Positions 56,235 through 64,000 of a DNA stretch of 64,000 bases are shown piece after piece. The notes below the pieces were generated by a model. It searched no databases and was not told the DNA's origin. It was given only the letters and a program-made list of their open reading frames with translations. Numbering within the stretch: the first letter of the stretch is position 1; each line of letters opens with the position of its first letter. The DNA comes from a virus, in the IMG/VR virus record IMGVR_UViG_3300027782_000054, positions 1-64,000 of that record; one strand, 5' to 3'. The position numbers and the translations under genes are program-made.

Positions 56235-59200
56235 ATGGAATTTTACCCACTAGGCGACGACTCTTTAGGTACAGACGGCAGTGTTCAGCATGATATCCCC
56301 CTTGAGACTTCTGTTTCTACTTCTGTTAGGGAAAATAAAAAAGCATATGTTCTATTGGTGTCTGCTACGCAGAATGTTCTTTCGTTCCTTTATATCCTAA
56401 AAGCTGTGATCCTTGCTGCATCTATTCTCACCTCTATTCCTAATGCGATAGGAAAAGCAATTGCCAAGCGCATTCCATTTATTCAGAGTCCCTCATTTGC
56501 ATTTAGTCATGCAATTCAATTATTTATCGGCAAGATCACTGCTCTTACTCAATCATCTCTTGCTACCACAATAGTCCATGAGCTTAAGACCATTGCTATC
56601 ATAGTAGCCGACTCTGCAAATCTTACAAAAAATATCCTCTTTAATCGCTTAGTAAGTCAATCTGCCAATATTGCTCGTACAAATGCCATAGCCAAGACAA
56701 TCTTGGCTACGCAAGGCTTGTTCATTGCTGTTATTAAGGCTATCGCACTAACTATTGCTTCAAGTGTGACAACTACAGTCAATGTTGCCAAAGATCATAT
56801 TCAGCATCTTAAGGCCATCGCTGCTTCTGTACTTGGAACAGCATCTCTACTTAAGAATATTGGGTTCAATAGATCTGCTTCACAAAGCTCAAATCTATCC
56901 CGCAATAACCTTATCTCTAGAACTATTTCAGCTGCACAAAGCGCGTCATTTGGACTTGGAAGAGGCATCCAGTTCTTTATCGGGAAGTTTGTAGTTGCAA
57001 CTCAATCTTCAGTCGTAACAAAAACGGTCAAAGATCTGAAAACTATTGCAGCTTCTGTGGTAGCATCAGCCTCAATCTCTAAGGCTATCTCATTCGCTAG
57101 ATCCATTACCCAGTCTTCAAATCTAAGTGCTGCAAAAGCCTTTAGTCAACTTATCTCTGTTGTTCAATCTACTAACTATGCCCTTGCCAAGGGTTTCCAA
57201 ATGCTTGTCGGCAAGTTTGTTATCTTCACTCAAGCTTCAGTTATTAGAAAAGCAGTTAAAGAGCTAAAGACAATCTCTGCCATAGTAGCTGATTCTGTCA
57301 ATATTGCTAAACTTATCTCATTCAAGAGATTAGCGGGTGCTGTTAATTCAGGTTTCCTAGCTAAAGAAACATCTCTCGTTCGTCGCGTAACACAGTCCTC
57401 TTCCTATGGATTCACCAGAGGGTTCCGCATGGCTATTGGCAAGTTTATTGTAAGTACAGTTGGCTCTGTCATTAGGAAAACAGTCCAAGAGCTTAAAACG
57501 ATCTCTGCCACTGTGTCAGACTCTGTCACTCTTTCTAAGGCTAAGTCACTTACTCTGGCGATTCTGCAGTCATCCAGTCTCTCTCCGACTAAGGCTATTG
57601 GTAAATTTGTATCTGCTTCTCAAGGAGCAGCTTATGGATTTACCAAGGGTTTCCAGATGGTGGTTGGAAAGATTATTATTGCCACGGATGCTTCTGTTGT
57701 CCGCAAAGCAGTACAAGAACTTAAGACCATTTCAGCTACAGCATTAAGTTCTGTCAGTGTACTTAAGAACATCCTATTTAATAGAACGGCTTCCCAGTCT
57801 GCTACATCTACATTAACAAAGTTTATATCAAAAACAATAATTGTCTCACAAAGCATTGTTGCTTATATAACCAAGGCTATCAATAAGCTCATTCAGGGTA
57901 TTAATGTTGCAACACAAGTATCAGTCAATTCAGACATTATTCTTCACCTGAAGGCCATCTCTGTTGCAGTTGCAAACTCAGCATCTCTAATGAAGGCAAT
58001 CTTATTCAATAGACTTGCTACTCAATCAGAAAGCCTCGCACAAAATAAATTCATTGCAAAGACAACCTCTTCCATTCAGTCTTTATCTTACGGCTTTGTA
58101 AAAGGATTCCAGATGGTGGTTGGAAAGATTATTGTCGATGCACAGGCTTCAGTTATTCGCAGAACAGTACAGGAACTTAAGTTTATCTCTGCAGCTGTAG
58201 CCAACTCAGCCACAATAGCCAAGAGCGTTCTATTTAATAGGATCGCCACTCAATCATCAACTGTCTTCATCGCCAAGGCTATAAGTAAAACTATTGCATT
58301 CGCTCAAAGCCTTATCTTTGTCTTTACTAGAGGAATGCAACTCTTTGTCAGCAAGACTATAGTTGATGTATCTGCCTCAGTCGTAAGAAGATCTATTAGT
58401 GAACTTAAGGCTATCTCAGCGACAGTATCTAACTCAGTCAATCTTATGAAGAGTGTTCTTTTCAATCGCATAATTGTACAGTCATCTACTTCTCGTCTAA
58501 CAAAGGCAATCTCTAGATTTGTTGATTTTGCTCAAGCAGCAACTGTTGCTCTAACAAACAATAGAGCTATATACCAAACTATATCTACACAAGTATCATC
58601 TTCAATAGCTCGCATTATTGATGTCTCTAAGGGTGTCGCCTCTAGCGTAGCCACCTACTCAATGCCATTCAAGGCGATAACTCTTGATATTGCCAAGATC
58701 ATCTCTGCTTCAGTCGTGACTGTTGCCAAGGACAACATAAGAGAATTTAAGATGATTGCAATATCTGTAGCTAACTCAGTTTCAATAGCGAAGGCAATTG
58801 TATTTAATCGGTTTGTAAATCAATCAAGCAGTTTAACGAGAAATGTTGCTATTAATAAAGCCGTATCAATTTCTCAGAGCATAGCGTTCACCTTCGCAAA
58901 GGGCGTTCAAATTGCTGTTGGTAAAATCATCGTTGCAATCCAGGCTTCTGTAGCAAGGATGACTGTTCAGGAGCTTAAAGCAATTGCCGCTTCAGTCTCT
59001 AACTCAGTAAGTGTTGCAAAGTCCACCGTGTATGCAATACAATTGTTGCAAAGCTCTAGTTTAAACCTCACAAAGTTTATCTCTAAAGCTGTTTCCGCCG
59101 GACAAGCAATATTCTTTGTCTTCGCCAAGGGCGTACAAATCCTCGTTGGAAAGACAATAGTCGCGTCTGTAGGCTCTGTAGCTAGGAAAACTGTTCAAGA

Positions 59201-62200
59201 ACTCAAAGCGATTACGGCCACTGTTGGAAACTCCGTTACTCTGTCTAAGGCCAAGTCGCTTACCTTAACCGTTCTACAGTCATCTACGCTTGGACCAGTA
59301 AAGGCCATCACAAAGTTTGTATCTGCGGCACAGGGAGCGTTATATGGCTTCACAAAGGGCTTCCAAATGGTCGTGGGCAAGGTTATTGTGTCTATCCAGG
59401 CATCAATGGTCAAAAAGTCTATAGCGGAACTTAAGGCGATTGCTGCTTCAGTTGCAAATTCAGTCAATATTACGAAAAATATCTTCTTCAATCGTGCATT
59501 CAATCAAGTTACGTCAGTTGCTCGCACTAATGCCATACACAAGAATATTAGTGCCATCCAAGGCTCACTTGTTGCAATAGCAAAATTAGTTGCATTAACA
59601 CTTAGTGCCTCTGTAAATACAATTGCGACTGTGACCAAAACTCACATTGCACATCTCAGAACCATCTCTGTCTCTGTCTTTAATGCAGCTACTTTAGTCA
59701 AGAATATCTCATTCAATAGAATCTCATCTCAGTCTGCCACTCTAATACGCGGTAAGGCTATCTCTAGAGCGGTATCTATTGCACAATCTACATTCTATGT
59801 CTTTAGCAAGGGCGTACAGATATTTGTCAGTAAGTTCATCGTAGATACTCAGGCATCTGTTGTCAGAAGAGCAGTTAAAGAGATTAAGACGATCTCTGCT
59901 ACTGTATCAAATTCAGTATCTATCGCCAAATCAATCTTATTCAATAGAAGCATCTCTCAAGCAAGTAATCTATCTTCACACAAGTCAACTAACAAATTTG
60001 TTAATGCTGTACAAAGCTCTTATTTCGTATTCTCTAGGGGAGTGCAGCTATTCATTAGCAAGTTCATCGTTGCCTCTGTTGTTTCTGTTGCCAAAGTCGC
60101 TGTTGCTGAGATCAAGGCTATCTCCGCATCTGTATCTAGCTCTGTCAATTTGACAAAGGCTATCTCATTCAGCAGATTTATTACACAATCTAATAACCTA
60201 CAGCACAACAAAACTATCTCTAAAGCAATAGATGTTGTTCAATCTTCATTCTTTGCTTTAGCCAAGGGTTTTGAAATGATCGTAGGAAAGATTGTAGTCG
60301 TAATCCAGTCTTCAGTAATAAGAAGAACAGTCAGCGAACTGAAGACTATCTCTGCTTCAGTCGCCAATTCAATCAACCTACTTAAACTTATATCATTCAG
60401 CAGAAACGTAAATCAATCTTCAGTTCCTGGGTTCACCAAGGGCTTCCAGATGTTCATCTCTAAATTCATTGTTGAAACACAAGCCACTGTAGTCAAGAGA
60501 GCAGCGGAAGAATTCAAGATAATCTCTGCCACTGTATCTAGCTCAGTATCATTAGCTAAGGAAATCTTATTTAATAGATCCCTAATCCAAGGTTCGTCAT
60601 CAACAATAGCCAAGGCGATTTCCAAATTCATATATGCATCACAAAGCACTTCAGTAAATATTGCAAAGAGAATCTCTCTAGTAATTAAGGCATCTGTTTC
60701 TACTATAGTAACTCTGATTAAGACACACGTTGCACATCTCAGGACAATTGCTGTAGCAGTCTCAAATCCAACATCGCTTATTAAAGCAGTGCAGCAACAC
60801 AAGCCTACCTTAGTAGCTTCTAATTTCGTATTCAATAAGTTTATTGGGACAGCCTTATCAGTAACACAGGGCGCTCTTTATGGATTTACCAAGGGCTTCC
60901 AAATGTTCATTAGTAAGATCATTGTCGATACTCAGTCTTCTCTGGTAAGAAGATCTATTCGTGAAATTAAGACAATTTCACTAGCAGTAATGAGTTCAGC
61001 GAATGTTGCCAAGAATATATTGTTTACTAGACTTACTACACAATCATCTATTGTATCTTTAAACAAGGTCGTATCTCTTACGATTGCCTTTGTACAAAAT
61101 ACAGCCTATACCTTCCTTAAGGGTTTCCAGATGCTCGTTGGCAAGTTTATCGTTGCAACACAGATTGCTGTAGCCAGAAAAGCAATTGCTGAAATCAAGG
61201 CTATCTCGGCTATCGTCTCAAACTCAGCTTCAATTGCAAAGGCCATCTTATTCAGTCGCAATGCTACTCAATCATCTAGTTCTGAAATCGCTAAAGCAAT
61301 CTCAAAGATTGTTCACTTCATACAGAGTGCTTCGTATTCAATTAGAAGAAATGTTTACCTAACAATATCTAGTGTTGTTAATGTATCTGTAACTCTTAGC
61401 AAGATGGGAGTAGCACATCTCAGGACTATCTCTGTATCTGTATCTAATTCAGCTACTCTAATCAAAGACCTTGTCTTTAATAGAAGTGCGTCACAAGCCT
61501 CTGTCTTGAATCCTGCTAAGTTTATCTCTAAGACTACATCTCTCGCTCAGAGCATGGCCTACGGCTTCACGAAGGGCTTCCAGATGGTTGTAGGCAAGAT
61601 CATATCTGCCACTCAAATAGCCGTAGCTAGAAAAACTGTTCAGGAACTTAAGGCAATCACGTTTGCTGCCGCTAGCAATGTAAATATTACAAAAGCTATA
61701 TTCTTAAGTACGCTTGTTACTCAGAATATATCTGCGACAATAACTAAGCTTATTGGTAAGACCTTGGAGGCTATCCAATCTGCGGTTGCTACTCTAGCTA
61801 AGAATATATCTCTAACCATACGCAGTATAGTTACCACAGTAGTAACTGTAACTAAGACTCATATTGCTCACCTCAGGACCATTTTAGCAACGGTAGGAAG
61901 TCCTGCATCCTTGGTGAAGGCAGTGCAGCAGCATAAGGTAGTCACAACCCCCCTGAGCTTTACTTTTGTTAAGCACATCAGAGAAACTCTCTACGCTTCT
62001 CAAGGCGCTGTTTACGGGTTTATCAAGGGTTTCCAGATGGTCGTCGGTAAGATCCTATCTTCTACTCAGATAACTCTTGCTAGAACAACAATTGCAGAGC
62101 TTAAGACTATCTCTCTTACTGTTGCAAATACAGCCAATCTCAATAAGGCTATCGCCTTTAGTAGAGTAGTAGCACAATCCTCAACAGTTGCTCTATTTAA

Positions 62201-64000
62201 AACTATCAATAAGTTTGTTATTGCGACCCAAGGAACATTTGCATCAATTGTTAAGAATGTCTCTCTAACAATTCTTGCATCAGTTAACACAGTCACCGAT
62301 ACTATTAGAGATATCGTCGCTCATCTCAAGACCATTGCCGTAAGCGTAGCTAATACAGCGAATCTTAGCAAGGAAATTCTATTCACTAGATTTGCGTCAC
62401 AAGTTAATACAATCAATTCTTCCAAGATTGTATCTAAGTACCTCCAGCTTTCACAGACAACAGTCTATGTCTTTACGAGAGGTTTCCAGTTATTCATTAG
62501 CAAGTTCATAGTGGCGATACAAGCTGTAGTTGTAAGAAGAGCCATTGCAGAGCTTAAAACAATCACGGCTTCAGTATTTAATACTGCTTCTATCATAAAA
62601 TCAATTGCATTTAATCGTAACGCAAGTCAATCCTCTACGATTGCTCCTCAAAAGTTTATTTCTAAAGCCACTTCATTTACTCAGGCTATGGCATATGGGT
62701 TCACTAGAGGATTCCAGATGTTCATTGGTAAGCTTGTAGTAGGGGTTCAACCAATTGTTGCTAAGCTAGCAATCTCTGAACTTAAAGCAATTACCGCAGC
62801 TGTAGCTAATTCAATTAATCTAACTAAGGATATCCTGTTCAGTAGATTCATTAGCCAATCCTCTAACCTAAAGAGATTCAATGCCATAGACAGAGCGATT
62901 GCTATTGCTCAAGGCGCAGCCTATGGGGTTACCAGGGGATTCCAGATGTTAGTTGGTAAGTTCGTTATCGCAACGCAGATGTCAGTTGCTAGAAAGACTA
63001 TCTCTGATATCAAGACCATTGCTCTTACGGTTAGCAGTAATACAAAGATTGCCAGGGATATCGTGTTCAATAGAGCAATTATCAATAACACACAAGTAAC
63101 TGTTACTAAGAGCATAAATAAGGCAATTAGCATCGCTCAAGGCATCTCTGCATCAATTGTTAAGTACATTTCACTAACCATTATTGGGTCTGTGAATACA
63201 GTCGTAACTGTGAATAGAGCAAGCATCGCACACATAAAGGCAGTATCTGCTTCTGTATCCAGCACAGTCAATCTTACAAAGAGTATTCTATTCAATAGGG
63301 CTATTGGACAATCAGTAATTGTTAACCTCACTAAGGTTGTATCTAAGACAATCACGTTTGCACAAACAGCTGCCTACAGCTTTACGAAGGGCTTCCAAAT
63401 GTTTGTTGCTAAGTTCGTAGTAGCAACTCAAATGACTGTTTCAAAGCTCACAGTAGCAGAACTAAAAACAATTTCAGCAACAGTTGCTAACTCTATATCT
63501 CTAAATAAACTTATTTCATTCAATAGAGAAATATCTCAAGCTTCTTCAGCAACCTTATCTAAGGCTATTTCCAAGCTCATCGTATTAGTCCAAACAATGT
63601 CATATGGCACAGTTAAGGCTGTAGGAATACTCGTTGGTCGTATACTTACTGTCACACAATCATCTGTTGTCAGGAAGACAATTGCAGATCTTAAGACAAT
63701 AAGTACAACAGTCGCAAGCTCTGTATCACTAGCCAAGGTCGTTGAGCTTAGACGCCTTGTGGCTCAGTTGTCAAGTCTATCTCTATCAAGAACTATAGCT
63801 CAATTCATCTCTGTATCACAACAGACTGCCTATTCACTTGCCAAGGGCTTCCAAATGTTCGTAGGTAAGATCATAATTGAAATACAAGCATCTATGGTCA
63901 GGCTCACAGGTCAAGAGCTAAAGACAATTGCTACTACCGTTGCTAACTCTGTGAGACTTTCTAAGCGTATCTCATTCAAGAGATTCGCAGTTGTTATCGA
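56235..64000 (+). CDS. Giant repeat protein, open to the window edge (at least 2588 residues)
   Basis: From ATG 56235 (AGG six bases ahead) the frame shows no stop to base 64000, so the protein is at least 2588 residues and continues. After ~90 unique residues it consists of 76-residue units. A typical unit has KGFQM at 1-5, GK at 8-9, QAS at 15-17, ELK.I at 25-29, N-S at 35-36, FNR at 45-47, QS at 51-52, K near 59 and 63, QS at 69-70. It is rich in S, T, I, V, A and K, with few acidic residues and almost no Pro or Cys. Unit spacing of 76, 151-152 and 190 residues suggests a ~19-residue sub-repeat. Not recognised; a long fibre or tape-measure-like virion protein is possible. Confidence 0.8.
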   Translation, partial: MEFYPLGDDSLGTDGSVQHDIPLETSVSTSVRENKKAYVLLVSATQNVLSFLYILKAVILAASILTSIPNAIGKAIAKRIPFIQSPSFAFSHAIQLFIGKITALTQSSLATTIVHELKTIAIIVADSANLTKNILFNRLVSQSANIARTNAIAKTILATQGLFIAVIKAIALTIASSVTTTVNVAKDHIQHLKAIAASVLGTASLLKNIGFNRSASQSSNLSRNNLISRTISAAQSASFGLGRGIQFFIGKFVVATQSSVVTKTVKDLKTIAASVVASASISKAISFARSITQSSNLSAAKAFSQLISVVQSTNYALAKGFQMLVGKFVIFTQASVIRKAVKELKTISAIVADSVNIAKLISFKRLAGAVNSGFLAKETSLVRRVTQSSSYGFTRGFRMAIGKFIVSTVGSVIRKTVQELKTISATVSDSVTLSKAKSLTLAILQSSSLSPTKAIGKFVSASQGAAYGFTKGFQMVVGKIIIATDASVVRKAVQELKTISATALSSVSVLKNILFNRTASQSATSTLTKFISKTIIVSQSIVAYITKAINKLIQGINVATQVSVNSDIILHLKAISVAVANSASLMKAILFNRLATQSESLAQNKFIAKTTSSIQSLSYGFVKGFQMVVGKIIVDAQASVIRRTVQELKFISAAVANSATIAKSVLFNRIATQSSTVFIAKAISKTIAFAQSLIFVFTRGMQLFVSKTIVDVSASVVRRSISELKAISATVSNSVNLMKSVLFNRIIVQSSTSRLTKAISRFVDFAQAATVALTNNRAIYQTISTQVSSSIARIIDVSKGVASSVATYSMPFKAITLDIAKIISASVVTVAKDNIREFKMIAISVANSVSIAKAIVFNRFVNQSSSLTRNVAINKAVSISQSIAFTFAKGVQIAVGKIIVAIQASVARMTVQELKAIAASVSNSVSVAKSTVYAIQLLQSSSLNLTKFISKAVSAGQAIFFVFAKGVQILVGKTIVASVGSVARKTVQELKAITATVGNSVTLSKAKSLTLTVLQSSTLGPVKAITKFVSAAQGALYGFTKGFQMVVGKVIVSIQASMVKKSIAELKAIAASVANSVNITKNIFFNRAFNQVTSVARTNAIHKNISAIQGSLVAIAKLVALTLSASVNTIATVTKTHIAHLRTISVSVFNAATLVKNISFNRISSQSATLIRGKAISRAVSIAQSTFYVFSKGVQIFVSKFIVDTQASVVRRAVKEIKTISATVSNSVSIAKSILFNRSISQASNLSSHKSTNKFVNAVQSSYFVFSRGVQLFISKFIVASVVSVAKVAVAEIKAISASVSSSVNLTKAISFSRFITQSNNLQHNKTISKAIDVVQSSFFALAKGFEMIVGKIVVVIQSSVIRRTVSELKTISASVANSINLLKLISFSRNVNQSSVPGFTKGFQMFISKFIVETQATVVKRAAEEFKIISATVSSSVSLAKEILFNRSLIQGSSSTIAKAISKFIYASQSTSVNIAKRISLVIKASVSTIVTLIKTHVAHLRTIAVAVSNPTSLIKAVQQHKPTLVASNFVFNKFIGTALSVTQGALYGFTKGFQMFISKIIVDTQSSLVRRSIREIKTISLAVMSSANVAKNILFTRLTTQSSIVSLNKVVSLTIAFVQNTAYTFLKGFQMLVGKFIVATQIAVARKAIAEIKAISAIVSNSASIAKAILFSRNATQSSSSEIAKAISKIVHFIQSASYSIRRNVYLTISSVVNVSVTLSKMGVAHLRTISVSVSNSATLIKDLVFNRSASQASVLNPAKFISKTTSLAQSMAYGFTKGFQMVVGKIISATQIAVARKTVQELKAITFAAASNVNITKAIFLSTLVTQNISATITKLIGKTLEAIQSAVATLAKNISLTIRSIVTTVVTVTKTHIAHLRTILATVGSPASLVKAVQQHKVVTTPLSFTFVKHIRETLYASQGAVYGFIKGFQMVVGKILSSTQITLARTTIAELKTISLTVANTANLNKAIAFSRVVAQSSTVALFKTINKFVIATQGTFASIVKNVSLTILASVNTVTDTIRDIVAHLKTIAVSVANTANLSKEILFTRFASQVNTINSSKIVSKYLQLSQTTVYVFTRGFQLFISKFIVAIQAVVVRRAIAELKTITASVFNTASIIKSIAFNRNASQSSTIAPQKFISKATSFTQAMAYGFTRGFQMFIGKLVVGVQPIVAKLAISELKAITAAVANSINLTKDILFSRFISQSSNLKRFNAIDRAIAIAQGAAYGVTRGFQMLVGKFVIATQMSVARKTISDIKTIALTVSSNTKIARDIVFNRAIINNTQVTVTKSINKAISIAQGISASIVKYISLTIIGSVNTVVTVNRASIAHIKAVSASVSSTVNLTKSILFNRAIGQSVIVNLTKVVSKTITFAQTAAYSFTKGFQMFVAKFVVATQMTVSKLTVAELKTISATVANSISLNKLISFNREISQASSATLSKAISKLIVLVQTMSYGTVKAVGILVGRILTVTQSSVVRKTIADLKTISTTVASSVSLAKVVELRRLVAQLSSLSLSRTIAQFISVSQQTAYSLAKGFQMFVGKIIIEIQASMVRLTGQELKTIATTVANSVRLSKRISFKRFAVVI
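56508..64000 (+). repeat. Tandem 228-base (76-residue) repeats in the giant gene
   Basis: The K/R-G-F-Q-like motif begins at 56961, 57189, 57417, 57645, 58101, 58329, 58899, 59127, 59355 and 59808 and continues to the edge. Steps are 228 bases or near multiples of 57 bases (456, 570, 453). Alternate units replace this motif with a THIAHLRTI type. Copies have diverged in DNA, so no exact tandem repeat remains. Confidence 0.85.

Noticed and set aside
56782-63736. Scattered short frames on both strands across the giant repeat gene
   Set aside because: All lie inside the single long plus-strand frame and repeat with its period, so they are shadows.

Overview
The window reads as part of the chromosome of a large tailed dsDNA phage of moderate to low GC. 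Genes are tightly packed, often overlapping by 4 to 30 bases. The phage-diagnostic genes present are a large terminase subunit, a portal protein, a CHAP endolysin, collagen-like tail fibres and a cluster of eight tRNA genes. No major capsid protein, prohead protease, sheath or obvious tape measure was recognised, so the window is a fragment and the left and right edges cut open genes. The host cannot be named. Three features fit a host of higher GC that tolerates leaderless mRNAs, such as an actinobacterium: repeated promoters whose -10 box ends only 6 to 8 bases before the start codon, tRNAs for A/U-rich codons, and GC-rich patches inside tail genes. This is inference.

Layout. 1-1.4 kb: the end of a SNF2-type helicase and a convergent CCA-adding-like nucleotidyltransferase. 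1.5-8.2 kb (minus strand): a mixed mRNA/tRNA region with tRNA-Met(CAU), Gly(UCC), Thr(UGU), Gln(UUG), Pro(UGG), Leu(CAA), Ile(UAU) and Arg(UCU), interleaved with small zinc proteins, an HNH protein, MazG, the endolysin and a MoxR-type ATPase/VWA pair. 8.4-22.8 kb (plus): class II ribonucleotide reductase and a full replication/recombination set (helicase loader, DnaB-like helicase, primase, likely SSB, DnaE-type polymerase, RecA, two PD-(D/E)XK-like nucleases, RuvC), then a sigma-like regulator. 23-32 kb: packaging and head genes (putative small terminase, large terminase, three virion-associated proteins with a probable frameshift join, portal). 32-38 kb: nucleotide metabolism (exonuclease-like protein, dNMP kinase, HAD nucleotidase, GMP reductase/IMPDH-like enzyme, ThyX) and many small zinc proteins. 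38-55 kb: adhesion, with a 1968-residue collagen-like fibre, an array of eight paralogous ~250-residue proteins and a second 611-residue collagen-like fibre. 55-64 kb: a GT-B glycosyltransferase, then one enormous reading frame, open from 56235 to the window edge, made of 76-residue repeats.

How it fits together. The reductase, ThyX, the kinase, MazG and the GMP reductase-like enzyme would feed dNTPs to the phage replisome. The tRNAs and a CCA-adding-like enzyme would adjust translation. The fibre region looks like a diversified receptor-binding locus. The most unusual items are the giant repeat protein, the eight-member paralogue array with two interchangeable N-termini and imported GC-rich halves, the A9 frameshift site between two head-region genes, and the leaderless-promoter/tRNA-punctuation expression style. 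Several genes below 60 codons were found by hand and are included.
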